Assembly (NCBI RefSeq): GCF_032391395.1 | Contig: NZ_CP135916.1 | Location: 806,001 to 870,000 of the forward strand | DNA length: 64,000 nt | From: Sphingomonas sp. Y38-1Y | Lineage (GTDB): Bacteria > Pseudomonadota > Alphaproteobacteria > Sphingomonadales > Sphingomonadaceae | Direction: 5' to 3' | In this document: positions 26,662-34,494 of the stretch, piece by piece | Position numbering within the stretch: the stretch's first letter is position 1 | Layout: every line of letters begins with the position of its first letter | Notes under the pieces: generated by a model | What the model was told of the DNA's origin: nothing | Database searches by the model: none | Seen by the model: the letters and a program-made list of their open reading frames with translations, nothing else | Made by a program: the position numbers and the translations under genes

Positions 26662-29600
26662 ATGATGAAGCATCACGCATTCCGCATCCTGCTCGGCGGC
26701 GCCACCGCGCTTGCCACCACCATCACGCTCGCCGCGCCGGCCGCCGCGCAGACGACGACGGCCAGCCTGCGCGGCATCGTGCGCAGCGCGGGCGCGCCCG
26801 TCGGGGGCGCGACCGTGACCGTGGTGGCACAGGCGACCAACCGCACGCTGACCGCGACCACTGCGGCGAACGGCGCCTATATCTTCAACGGTCTGCGTCC
26901 CGGCGCCTATACGCTGCGTGTCGAGGCGAACGGCCAGCGGTTCGAGCGTGTCGTGACCGTCGCGATCGGCCAGTCGGCGACGTTCGACGTGACGCTGGGC
27001 GCCGCCGCGCCCGCGCCCGCCGACGGCGCGCCGCCCGTCGTCCCCGCGCCCGGCGAGACGCCTGCCGAAGGCGAAGTCGTCGGCGGCGGGGTCGAGGCGT
27101 CGGGTGACGACATCATCGTCACCGGCTCGGCGCTTCGCGAGGTCAAGACGAGCGAGGTCGCGACCAACGTCAGCCAGGCGCAGATCCGCATCCTGCCGCA
27201 GACCGACCGCAACTTCCTGAGCTTCGCCGCGCTCGCGCCGGGCGTCCGCTACAATGACAGCGAGACCGACAAGGGGTTTCGTGCGGGTGCGTCGGCGGCG
27301 AGCCAGGTCAACGTCTTCATCGACGGCGTCAGCCTGAAGAACAAGCTGCGCGAGGGCGGCGTCGCCGGCCAGCAGAACAGCCGCGGCAATCCGTTCGGTC
27401 AGCTCGCCGTCCAGGAATTCCGCGTCCTGACGCAGAACTACAAGGCCGAGTACGAGCAGGCGGGCTCCGCCATCATCACCTCGGTCACCAAGTCGGGTAC
27501 CAACGAGTTCCATGGCGAGGTGTTCGGCCAGTATACCGACCGCTCGCTAACTGAGACGAGCTTCCTCGACGAGCTCAACGGCCGGCTCAAGCCCGCGTTC
27601 GAGCGCAAGCAGTATGGCGTGTCGCTGGGCGGCCCGATCATCAAGGACCGATTGTTCTTCTTCTTCGCCTATGAGGGCAACGACCAGGACCGCGCGTTCA
27701 ACGTCGATTCGACCGCGCAGCAGCCGGCGATCGACGATTTCGAGCGCTTCTCGGGCCGCCGCCTGTCGGAGTTCGAGGGCGCGTTCGTCAGCCCGTTCCG
27801 CCAGGATTTCTACTTCGGCAAGCTGACGCTGACCCCCGACGACAACCAGACCTTCGACCTGTCGTTCAGCCGCCGCGAAGAGACGGACATCCAGGGCTTC
27901 GGCGGCAACGTCTCGTTCGAGAATGCCGAGAACAAGCGCAACCTGGTCGATACGTACCTGTTCAAGTGGACGTACAATGGCGACAACTTCATCAACGAGT
28001 TCAACGCCAACTATCTGAATTACGAGTTCAACCCGACGTCGATCAATCCCGACCTGGCCACGTTCGATTATGACGGGGTCATCATCTATGGCGGCAAGGA
28101 TTCGACCCGGCGCGAGCTCCAGCAGAGCTACACGCTGCGCAACGACACGACCTATACCGGGATTGAGGGGCACGCGATCAAGTGGGGCGTGCGCGTCGAG
28201 GTCACCGATATCGAGTTCAACAACAACGCCTATATCCAGCCGCGCTATACCTTCCGCCGCGGTGACAATGCCGGCACGCCCAATGATCCGACCGACGACC
28301 TGACCTTCCGCTTCCCGGCGGAGGCGCGGCTCGGGCTGGGCAACGGGCGCATCTATGGCTCGAACACGCAGCTTGGCCTGTATGCGCAGGACGATTGGGA
28401 CGTGACCGACCGGTTGCAGCTCAACGTCGGCGTGCGCTGGGATTACGAGACCAACGCCAACAACAACAAGTTCGTGACGCCGGCCAACGCGGCCGCGGCG
28501 TTGCGCGCGCTGCCGGTGACCGACTATTTCAACCCAGAGGATTACATCAGCACGGGTCGCAACCGTAAGCCGTTCACCGGCGCGATCGCGCCGCGCTTCG
28601 GCTTCTCCTATGACCTGACCGGCGAGGAAACGACGGTGATCTTCGGCGGCGCGGGCCGCTATTACGACCGCAACAACTTCAACAACACGGTCGACGAGCT
28701 GTCGCGGACGATCAACCCGATCGGCGTGTTCCGCTTCTCGCCGAACGGGACGCCGCGCAACGGCCTGCCCACGGTCGCGTGGAACGACAGCTATCTGACG
28801 CGCGACGGGCTCATCCAGCTGATCGCGACCAACCCGGAAACCGCGCTGCCGGAGCTGCTCGTCACCAAGAACGACGCGCGCCCGCCGGTCAACGACCAGT
28901 TCAGCCTGGGCGTGCGGCAGAAGATCGGACCGTTCCAGGCGTCGGTCTCGGGCTCGTATCAGCGCGGTCGCAACGGCTATACCTATCTGTTTGCGACCCG
29001 GAACAATGGCGGCCTGGGCGGTTGCTGCAACACCGCGCCAGTCGTCGCCAACGGCTATTCGAACGCGCTGATCGGGTTCGACGGGCTCGACACGCGGTAC
29101 AAGGCGCTCTTCGTCACGCTGGACAAGACCTATACCGAGCGGTCGGGCTGGGGCCTGTCGATCGCGTACACGCTGTCCAAGTCGGAGATCAACAATGACG
29201 GGCTGTTCAGCCTGGATGAGATCACGCCCGACGATTATGGCTGGCGGACCGCGCCGGGCGACGAGCGCCACCGCGTCGTCGTGACGGGCATCGCCGACCT
29301 GCCGCTCGGCTTCCAGTTCTCGACGCTCAGCACCTTTGGGTCGGGTTCGGCGTATCAGGTGATCGATACGACCATCGGGACCGAGCCGGGGCAGCGCCAG
29401 TTCTCCGCCGCCTATCCGCGCAAGAACTGCATCGGCATCTTCGCCTTCTGCGAGGTCAATTTGACCCTGTCGAACAAGCCCAAGATCCTGGGCGGCGAGC
29501 TGGAGGTCGCGGTCGACCTGCTCAATGCCTTCAACAGCCGCAACTATTCCGGCTTCGACGAGGGCGTGAACCTTCGCATCAATCCCGAGACCGGCCAGGT

Positions 29601-29688
29601 GTTCGATCCGTTTGTGCCGGCCGATATCGGCAACAACCTGCTGACGCTGCCGCGTCGCGTCCAGTTCAGGGTCGGCTATCGCTTCTGA
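26662..29688 (+). CDS. Oar-like TonB-dependent receptor with N-terminal carboxypeptidase-regulatory domain
   Basis: 1008 residues, exported (signal to about residue 29, AAAQ). Residues 33-115 form a carboxypeptidase-regulatory-like beta domain (LRGIVRSAGAPVGGATVTV, GAYIFNGLRPGAYTL). A Pro/Glu-rich linker leads to the TonB plug at DDIIVTGSALREVKT, then QVNVFIDGVSLKNKL and a large barrel ending in the outer-membrane C-terminus VQFRVGYRF. This architecture is that of the Oar/SusC-like receptors. The barrel contains EITPDDYGWRTAPGDERHRVV, a stretch common in Oar proteins. It is the likely importer for the glycan attacked by GH144 and GH3. The next gene is GH144 beyond a hairpin. Confidence 0.94.
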   Translation: MMKHHAFRILLGGATALATTITLAAPAAAQTTTASLRGIVRSAGAPVGGATVTVVAQATNRTLTATTAANGAYIFNGLRPGAYTLRVEANGQRFERVVTVAIGQSATFDVTLGAAAPAPADGAPPVVPAPGETPAEGEVVGGGVEASGDDIIVTGSALREVKTSEVATNVSQAQIRILPQTDRNFLSFAALAPGVRYNDSETDKGFRAGASAASQVNVFIDGVSLKNKLREGGVAGQQNSRGNPFGQLAVQEFRVLTQNYKAEYEQAGSAIITSVTKSGTNEFHGEVFGQYTDRSLTETSFLDELNGRLKPAFERKQYGVSLGGPIIKDRLFFFFAYEGNDQDRAFNVDSTAQQPAIDDFERFSGRRLSEFEGAFVSPFRQDFYFGKLTLTPDDNQTFDLSFSRREETDIQGFGGNVSFENAENKRNLVDTYLFKWTYNGDNFINEFNANYLNYEFNPTSINPDLATFDYDGVIIYGGKDSTRRELQQSYTLRNDTTYTGIEGHAIKWGVRVEVTDIEFNNNAYIQPRYTFRRGDNAGTPNDPTDDLTFRFPAEARLGLGNGRIYGSNTQLGLYAQDDWDVTDRLQLNVGVRWDYETNANNNKFVTPANAAAALRALPVTDYFNPEDYISTGRNRKPFTGAIAPRFGFSYDLTGEETTVIFGGAGRYYDRNNFNNTVDELSRTINPIGVFRFSPNGTPRNGLPTVAWNDSYLTRDGLIQLIATNPETALPELLVTKNDARPPVNDQFSLGVRQKIGPFQASVSGSYQRGRNGYTYLFATRNNGGLGGCCNTAPVVANGYSNALIGFDGLDTRYKALFVTLDKTYTERSGWGLSIAYTLSKSEINNDGLFSLDEITPDDYGWRTAPGDERHRVVVTGIADLPLGFQFSTLSTFGSGSAYQVIDTTIGTEPGQRQFSAAYPRKNCIGIFAFCEVNLTLSNKPKILGGELEVAVDLLNAFNSRNYSGFDEGVNLRINPETGQVFDPFVPADIGNNLLTLPRRVQFRVGYRF

Positions 29689-29698
29689 TGCCGGTCCT

Positions 29699-29738
29699 TG
29701 CCGGGGCGGTCCCCTCTCCCCTGAAGTCCGCCCCGGCA
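29699..29738 (+). terminator. Hairpin after the Oar-like receptor
   Basis: TGCCGGGGCGG (29699-29709) pairs perfectly with CCGCCCCGGCA (29728-29738), an 11-bp stem with an 18-base loop and no T-run. It may act as an attenuator or 3'-end stabiliser between the receptor and the GH144 gene. Confidence 0.5.
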
Positions 29739-29769
29739 CCATCGTTCGCGTAACCAAGAGGAGGTCGCC

Positions 29770-31212
29770 CTGTTCGACCGACGCCGTTTCATGAGCTCCG
29801 CCGGGATCGGCCTGGCGGGGATGGCGGGCGCTTGCGCCGCACCCCGCCGGGGCGACCCGCTGGTGGCGGGGTCTGGCAGCAGTGCCGCGCCGCCCGCAGC
29901 CGACGTTCCCGTCGCCGCGCTGATGGACGATATCCAACGCCGCGCGTTCGACTTCTTCTGGGACACGACCGATCCCGAGCGGGGCCTCGCTCCCGATCGC
30001 TGGCCGACCCCGAGCTTCGCGTCGATCGCGGCGGTGGGCTATGCGCTCACCGCCTATCCGATCGGCGAGAGCCATGGCTGGATCAGCCGCGGGGCGGGGC
30101 GGGACCGCACGCTCAAGACGCTGGAGTTCTTCGCCGGCGCGCCGATGGGGCCGGAGCCCACGCGGCGGAGCGGCCACAAGGGGTTCTTCTACCATTTCCT
30201 CGGCGTGACCGAGGGGTGGCGGTTCGCCCGCGCGGAACTGTCGACGATCGACACCGCGCTGCTGCTGGGCGGGGTGCTCTTCGCGCAGAGCTGGTACGAT
30301 CGCGACGATGCGGTCGAGGCGCGCATCCGGGCGCTCACCGACCAGCTCTACCGCGCGGTCGAATGGGACTGGATCACGCCGCGCCCGCCCTTCGTCTCGA
30401 TGGGCTGGCATCCCGAGAGCGGGTTCATCCCCAGCGACTGGAACATCTACAACGAGGGCATGATCCTCTACGTGCTCGGCCTGGGATCGCCGACGCACCC
30501 GCTGGCCGACGGCACCTGGGTGGCGGTCGCCGACCGCTTCCGCGCGAGTTGGGGTACGCATTGGGGGCAGGAATACCTCCATTTCGCGCCGATGTTCGGG
30601 CACCAGTACAGCCACGTCTGGATCGACTTCAAAGGCATCCGCGATCCGCTGATGCGCGAGAAGGGCATCGACTATTTCGAGAACAGCCGCCGCGCCGCCT
30701 ATGCGCAGCGGCAATATGCGATCGACAATGCGGGCGGCTGGGCCGGCTATGGCGCCGATTGCTGGGGACTGACCGCGTGCGATGGGCCGGGCGACTTCAA
30801 GGCCGGCGGGCGGCAGTATTTCAGCTATTCCGCGCGTGGGCCGGGGGAGCGCGACGACGGGACGCTGGCGCCGACGGCGCTGCTCGGCAGCTATCCGTTC
30901 GCGCCCGAGATCGTCGAGCCGGCGGTGGCGGCGATCTATCGCCGGTACGGGACGGGGCTCTACGGCAAATACGGCTTTCTCGACGCGTTCAACCCGACGA
31001 TCCAGTCACGCCCGCCCGAGCCGTTCCAGCATGGCGAGCTGCGCCCCGGCGTGGGCTGGGTCGACAAGGACTGGCTGGGGATCGACCAGGGCCCGATCGT
31101 CGCGATGATCGAGAACCATCGAACGGGGCTCGTCTGGAAGACGATGCGGCGGAACCCATACATTCGCCGTGGTCTTGAACGAGCCGGTTTCTCGGGCGGG
31201 TGGCTGGGGTAG
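29770..31212 (+). CDS. GH144-type (glucoamylase-like PF10091) endo-beta-1,2-glucanase family, Tat-exported
   Basis: About 480 residues of the 'glycoamylase' domain family, which includes GH144 endo-beta-1,2-glucanases and related sophorohydrolases. Marks are RRAFDFFWDTTDPERGLAPDR (approximately), FASIAAVGYALTAYPIG, GFFYHFLG, ELSTIDTALLLGG, NIYNEGMILYVLGLGS, GHQYSHVWIDF, GLTACDGPGDF and LAPTALLGSYPF. Start choice is unusual. The first ATG (29791) has no ribosome site, while GAGGAGG (29758-29764) lies five bases before an in-frame CTG at 29770. That start adds seven residues and restores a twin-arginine signal, FDRRRFMSSAGIGLAG, with a possible lipid-attachment Cys soon after. No ATG, GTG or TTG is better placed. 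Confidence 0.88.
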   Translation: MFDRRRFMSSAGIGLAGMAGACAAPRRGDPLVAGSGSSAAPPAADVPVAALMDDIQRRAFDFFWDTTDPERGLAPDRWPTPSFASIAAVGYALTAYPIGESHGWISRGAGRDRTLKTLEFFAGAPMGPEPTRRSGHKGFFYHFLGVTEGWRFARAELSTIDTALLLGGVLFAQSWYDRDDAVEARIRALTDQLYRAVEWDWITPRPPFVSMGWHPESGFIPSDWNIYNEGMILYVLGLGSPTHPLADGTWVAVADRFRASWGTHWGQEYLHFAPMFGHQYSHVWIDFKGIRDPLMREKGIDYFENSRRAAYAQRQYAIDNAGGWAGYGADCWGLTACDGPGDFKAGGRQYFSYSARGPGERDDGTLAPTALLGSYPFAPEIVEPAVAAIYRRYGTGLYGKYGFLDAFNPTIQSRPPEPFQHGELRPGVGWVDKDWLGIDQGPIVAMIENHRTGLVWKTMRRNPYIRRGLERAGFSGGWLG

Positions 31213-31240
31213 AGGCGCCTCGTCAATCCGACGCTCAACC

Positions 31241-31334
31241 GTCACCCCGGACTTGTTCCGGGGTCCACGGTGCCGCGTACCCATCGGCGACTTGGCTGGC
31301 GGTGAAGTGGACCCCGGAACAAGTCCGGGGTGAC
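31241..31334. repeat. REP-type palindrome pair downstream of GH144
   Basis: GTCACCCCGGACTTGTTCCG plus GGGTCCAC (31241-31268) is repeated exactly in inverse at 31307-31334, giving 28-bp arms. Each arm holds the small hairpin CCCCGGA-CTTGT-TCCGGGG. The same unit recurs near 36.9, 37.0, 38.5 and 48.6 kb. Between 31335 and 31461 I see nothing else recognisable. Confidence 0.88.
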
Positions 31335-31461
31335 GATGGAGGGTTGGGCGCGCCGCTGCGCCAAATCACGGGAAAGGTCCGGGGGGATTCTGTTGCTCGG
31401 CCCCCCCGGCGGCCGCCGGTATCCGCTTCTGTTGCCCGGTGCGGTCCGAACCGCGCTTTTG

Positions 31462-31710
31462 TCAATCTAACCTAGACCGTGAGGTCTTGGGTTAGGCCGC
31501 AATCGCGAGCGCCTCGTTATCGTTGGCACTTGTGAGATGGGCCGTTGCGGTGGTCCCATTCCGGGCGAAAGCAGCGCTTTTCAACACACGTCGATCCTGG
31601 TTCGGCCCCGTCAGAAACGGTGTCCAGTTCCACCACCATTTCTGGTGGAGCCGCCGGGTACTGCCCCCGGGTCCGCTGCGTCTATGACACACTACAATTT
31701 ATCGCCATAT
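31462..31710 (-). ncRNA. ssrA: Two-piece (permuted) transfer-messenger RNA
   Basis: Read on the minus strand. The acceptor piece comes first: CGGACCCGGGGGCAGTACCCGG forms the T-arm region (5-bp stem CCGGG/CCCGG), followed by CGGCTCCACCA ending at 31643. About 33 spacer bases follow, then the coding piece begins with GGGGCCGAACCAGGATCGAC at 31609; its GGGGCCG pairs with CGGCTCC to make the acceptor stem. The tag frame (31527-31492) encodes ANDNEALAIAA and a TAA stop. The hairpin CTAACC/GGTTAG (31467-31495) overlaps the tag end. CGCTGC in the coding piece can pair with GCAGCG in the acceptor piece. This order is the alphaproteobacterial split form. The outer ends are estimates. Confidence 0.93.
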
Positions 31711-31844
31711 CCGGACGAGCCGGCACCGACCGATATAGGCGATCGCGCGGCAAAGAAAAGAGCGGCGTCGTTCGCCAAATCCGATCGGAAAAGAGCGGTT
31801 TCGCCTTTCCACCGCCGCAAAGCGGTGGCATGGGAAACCGCATC
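31711..31844. promoter_or_regulatory. Divergent promoter region for ssrA and the Rrf2 gene
   Basis: The DNA between ssrA and the Rrf2 start carries no gene. A TATATC sequence on the minus strand (31733-31738) lies at a suitable distance to be the -10 element of ssrA, with a T-rich TCTTTT about 18 bases further upstream. I see no clear operator for the Rrf2 gene. Confidence 0.35.
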
Positions 31845-32273
31845 ATGTTGACGCAGCGTTCGCGGTACGCGCTCCGCGCGATGATCTTCCTTGCCGGACA
31901 GCCGATCAACGGCGCCCCCGTGCCGATGACCCGCATCGCCGCCGAAGCCAATGTCCCCCGCAAGTTCCTCGAGCTGATCCTAGCCGACCTGCGCGAATCG
32001 GGCTTCCTCTACTCCACCCGCGGCAAGGCGGGCGGGTACCGGCTGGCGCGCCCGGGGCACCTCATCTCGCTGGGCGAGATCATCCGCACGATCGAGGGGC
32101 CGCTGGCGCTGGTGCCGTGCGTCAGCCGCACCGCCTATCGCCCCTGCACCGACTGCAAGGACGAGGCGACCTGCGCGATCCGCATCGCGATGGCGCGGGT
32201 GCGCGACGAGACCGCACGCATCCTGGACGGCACGACCCTCGCCGACACGCAGGCGCACGCCCTGGCGGCCTGA
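31845..32273 (+). CDS. Rrf2-family transcriptional regulator
   Basis: 142 residues. Rrf2 proteins are small winged-helix dimers, many of which sense redox or iron-sulfur status. The N-terminus MLTQRSRYALRAMIFLAG is the standard start of the family, so I chose the ATG at 31845; an ATG at 31830 would add five residues, and still longer frames would run into ssrA. The helix-turn-helix (IAAEANVPRKFLELILADL) and the wing (STRGKAGGYRLAR) are clear. Four cysteines in the C-terminal part (LVPC, RPCTDCKDEATC) could hold a 2Fe-2S cluster, as in IscR or NsrR. No iron-sulfur assembly genes are adjacent, so the target is unknown. Confidence 0.92.
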   Translation: MLTQRSRYALRAMIFLAGQPINGAPVPMTRIAAEANVPRKFLELILADLRESGFLYSTRGKAGGYRLARPGHLISLGEIIRTIEGPLALVPCVSRTAYRPCTDCKDEATCAIRIAMARVRDETARILDGTTLADTQAHALAA

Positions 32274-32348
32274 AGCGCCGACACCTTCCCCCCAGGGAGG
32301 GTGGTCTCGACGCGGACGGGGGGGCGAGCGGGCCGCCCGCCGCCCGCC

Positions 32349-33599
32349 TCATGCCACCGGCTGCGGCACCTTCTGCTCGCCCAGTGCCCGCTCGCCGTCG
32401 ATCATGTAATCGCGCGTGAGCGGCAGTGCGTGGCGGTCGCGCGCGTACTGGAGCTGGTAGTTGACGAGCCCGCCATGGCGGAAGCTCACCTCGCTGCCCG
32501 CCAGATAATAGGTCCACATGCGATAGAAGCGCTCGTCGTAGAGCGCGACGATCGCGTCCTTGGCCGCCACGACGCGGTGGTACCAGGCCTCTAGCGTATA
32601 GGCGTAATGGAGCCGCAGCACCTCGACATCGGTGAGGAACATGCGCAGCCCCTCATGCCCGCGCGCGATCTCCGACAGGGCGGGGATGTAGCCGCCGGGG
32701 AAGATGTACTTGGCGGTGAAGGCGTCGGTCGTGCCGGGGCCCCCCGCGCGCCCGATCGTGTGGAGCAGCATCACGCCCTCGGGCGTCAGCAAATCGCGGC
32801 ACTTCCGAAAGAAGGTGCGGTAATGCGCCGGGCCGACATGCTCGAACATGCCGACCGAAACGATCCGGTCGAATTGGCCGGTCAGGTGGCGATAGTCGAT
32901 CAGCTCGAACCGCACCTTGCCGTCGACGCCCGCCATCTCCGCGCGACGGCGCGCGACCTTGAGCTGTTCCTCCGACAGGGTGATGCCGCACACCTCGGCG
33001 CCCGTCTGCTGGTGAAGATAGAGCGCCATCCCACCCCAGCCGCAGCCGATGTCGAGCACCTTCATCCCCGGCTCGATCGCCAGCTTGGCGGCAATATGCG
33101 CCTTCTTGTCGACCTGTGCCTGCTCGAGCGGCATCGACGGGTCGCTGAAATAGGCGCAGCTATATTGGCGGTCGACGTCGAGGAAGAGGTCGTAGAGCCG
33201 ATCGGACAGGTCGTAATGGTGCGCGACGTTGCGCTTCGACCGGCGCGCCATGTTGATGCGGTCGATGCGGAAGCGGACGGCATCGACGCCGCGCTTCAGC
33301 GGGCTGACGTCCAGCGTCCCACGCCCTTCCTCCCACCGGTTGTTGGCGGTGGCGAGATTGAGGAAGTCGCGGATGTCCCCGCGCTCGATCAGCAGGCGCC
33401 CGTCCATGAACGCCTCCGCCGCGCCCAGGCTGGGGTCGGCGAGCAGCTGGCGCAGCGCGCGCCCGTCGGCGAAGCGGATCGCGACGTGGCCGAGCTCGGG
33501 ATCGGGCGTGCCATAGGTGGCGGTACGCCCGCCGGGAAAGGTGACGGTAAGCTCGCCGCGGCGGATCGCGCGGGCGAGGAAACGATCGATGAGCGACAT
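32349..33599 (-). CDS. cfa: Cyclopropane-fatty-acyl-phospholipid synthase family methyltransferase
   Basis: 416 residues. The enzyme adds a methylene group from S-adenosylmethionine across cis double bonds of membrane phospholipid acyl chains. An N-terminal lipid-binding domain (about 1-110) precedes the methyltransferase. Marks are NVAHHYDLSDRLYDLFLD, YSCAYF, KVLDIGCGWGGMALYL for SAM binding, GITLSEEQ, IVSVGMFEHVG and KYIFPGGYIPALSE. It is convergent with the Rrf2 gene and divergent from the SGNH hydrolase. The ATG at 33599 has only a weak ribosome site (GCGGACG). Sphingomonads may carry several homologues, so a role in other lipid methylations is possible. Confidence 0.93.
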   Translation of the reverse strand: MSLIDRFLARAIRRGELTVTFPGGRTATYGTPDPELGHVAIRFADGRALRQLLADPSLGAAEAFMDGRLLIERGDIRDFLNLATANNRWEEGRGTLDVSPLKRGVDAVRFRIDRINMARRSKRNVAHHYDLSDRLYDLFLDVDRQYSCAYFSDPSMPLEQAQVDKKAHIAAKLAIEPGMKVLDIGCGWGGMALYLHQQTGAEVCGITLSEEQLKVARRRAEMAGVDGKVRFELIDYRHLTGQFDRIVSVGMFEHVGPAHYRTFFRKCRDLLTPEGVMLLHTIGRAGGPGTTDAFTAKYIFPGGYIPALSEIARGHEGLRMFLTDVEVLRLHYAYTLEAWYHRVVAAKDAIVALYDERFYRMWTYYLAGSEVSFRHGGLVNYQLQYARDRHALPLTRDYMIDGERALGEQKVPQPVA

Positions 33600-33741
33600 G
33601 AGCGTCCGCTACCGGACAAAGCGGGGCGAGAATAGGGCGGAGGGTGATGGCGGTTGCTCGCGGCGCATCGATCCGGCGGCGATTTAACGATGTTTAATCA
33701 TGCCGCCATTATTGTCGTCATTCAACGGCTTGAGGACGACC

Positions 33742-34494
33742 ATGGCGATAAAGGCGCACGGCGGAGAGACATCGCTCCCCTACAAGATCATCATCGCCCT
33801 AGCATTTTTCTTGGCCGTCATGACGGGTTGGCTGTTTGGGCGGCTGGACGAGAACCACCGTATCGCCGATGCGATTTCGGGCACGCCATTGCCCACTGCG
33901 CCGGTTCCCGCGCGTTCGAAAGATTGCCTGATCTGGTTCATCGGCAGTTCGTCGATCGCCAATTGGCGGTCTATGGCGGAAGATATGGCGCCTTGGGAGG
34001 CGCGTAACCGCGGCATCGGTGGCGCTACGATGAGCGAAATTACCGACCGGCTGATCGCCGAACCGCCCGGCATGCCACCAGCGGGCATCGTCTATTATGC
34101 GGGCGAGAACGATCTGGCGTTCAAGCGAGACGTCGACTCCGCGTTTCGAGACTTTGAACGCTTCGTCGCAGCCAAGCGCGCGCGATACGGCGCAACCCAG
34201 ATGCTGGTGCTGTCGCTCAAGGCTTCGCCGACACGTTGGCGCGATCTCGGGCTGCAGCAGGACTTCAACCGCCGGATCAAGGCGTTTGCGGCGCGTCAGA
34301 GCGATCTCGTCTATCTCGACCTGGCAAGCCAATTGATGGCGGACGGTCGGCCCGGGCCCTATTTCACCGACGACGGCATCCACTTGAACAAGGCGGGCTA
34401 TCAAATCTGGTCCGCATCGATCGGCAAAGTGCTTCCAGAAGTGCTCGCGCACCATGGAGAGCGCTGCAAGGCGTCCGCATCCGACGTTTCATGA
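33742..34494 (+). CDS. Membrane-anchored SGNH/GDSL-type hydrolase
   Basis: 250 residues. A single N-terminal membrane segment (about residues 15-35, IIIALAFFLAVMTGWLFG) anchors the rest on the periplasmic side. The SGNH blocks are all visible: IGSSSIANW with the nucleophile Ser, NRGIGGATM with Gly, YYAGENDLAF with Asn, and DDGIHLNKAGYQIW with Asp and His. The ATG at 33742 follows GAGGAC. Its stop overlaps the start of the next gene (ATGA). Pairing with an acyltransferase-3 protein suggests acetyl transfer to a periplasmic polysaccharide. The coding sequence looks lower in GC than its flanks. Confidence 0.88.
   Translation: MAIKAHGGETSLPYKIIIALAFFLAVMTGWLFGRLDENHRIADAISGTPLPTAPVPARSKDCLIWFIGSSSIANWRSMAEDMAPWEARNRGIGGATMSEITDRLIAEPPGMPPAGIVYYAGENDLAFKRDVDSAFRDFERFVAAKRARYGATQMLVLSLKASPTRWRDLGLQQDFNRRIKAFAARQSDLVYLDLASQLMADGRPGPYFTDDGIHLNKAGYQIWSASIGKVLPEVLAHHGERCKASASDVS

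Noticed and set aside
27547-30714. A minus-strand open frame of 1055 codons opposite the Oar-like receptor and GH144
   Set aside because: Antisense to two recognised genes; composition dominated by Arg, Asp, Ala and Val without any family motif or ribosome site.
31545-31844. A 100-residue N-terminal extension of the Rrf2 regulator
   Set aside because: It overlaps ssrA in antisense; the Rrf2 family begins at MLTQRSRYALRAM.
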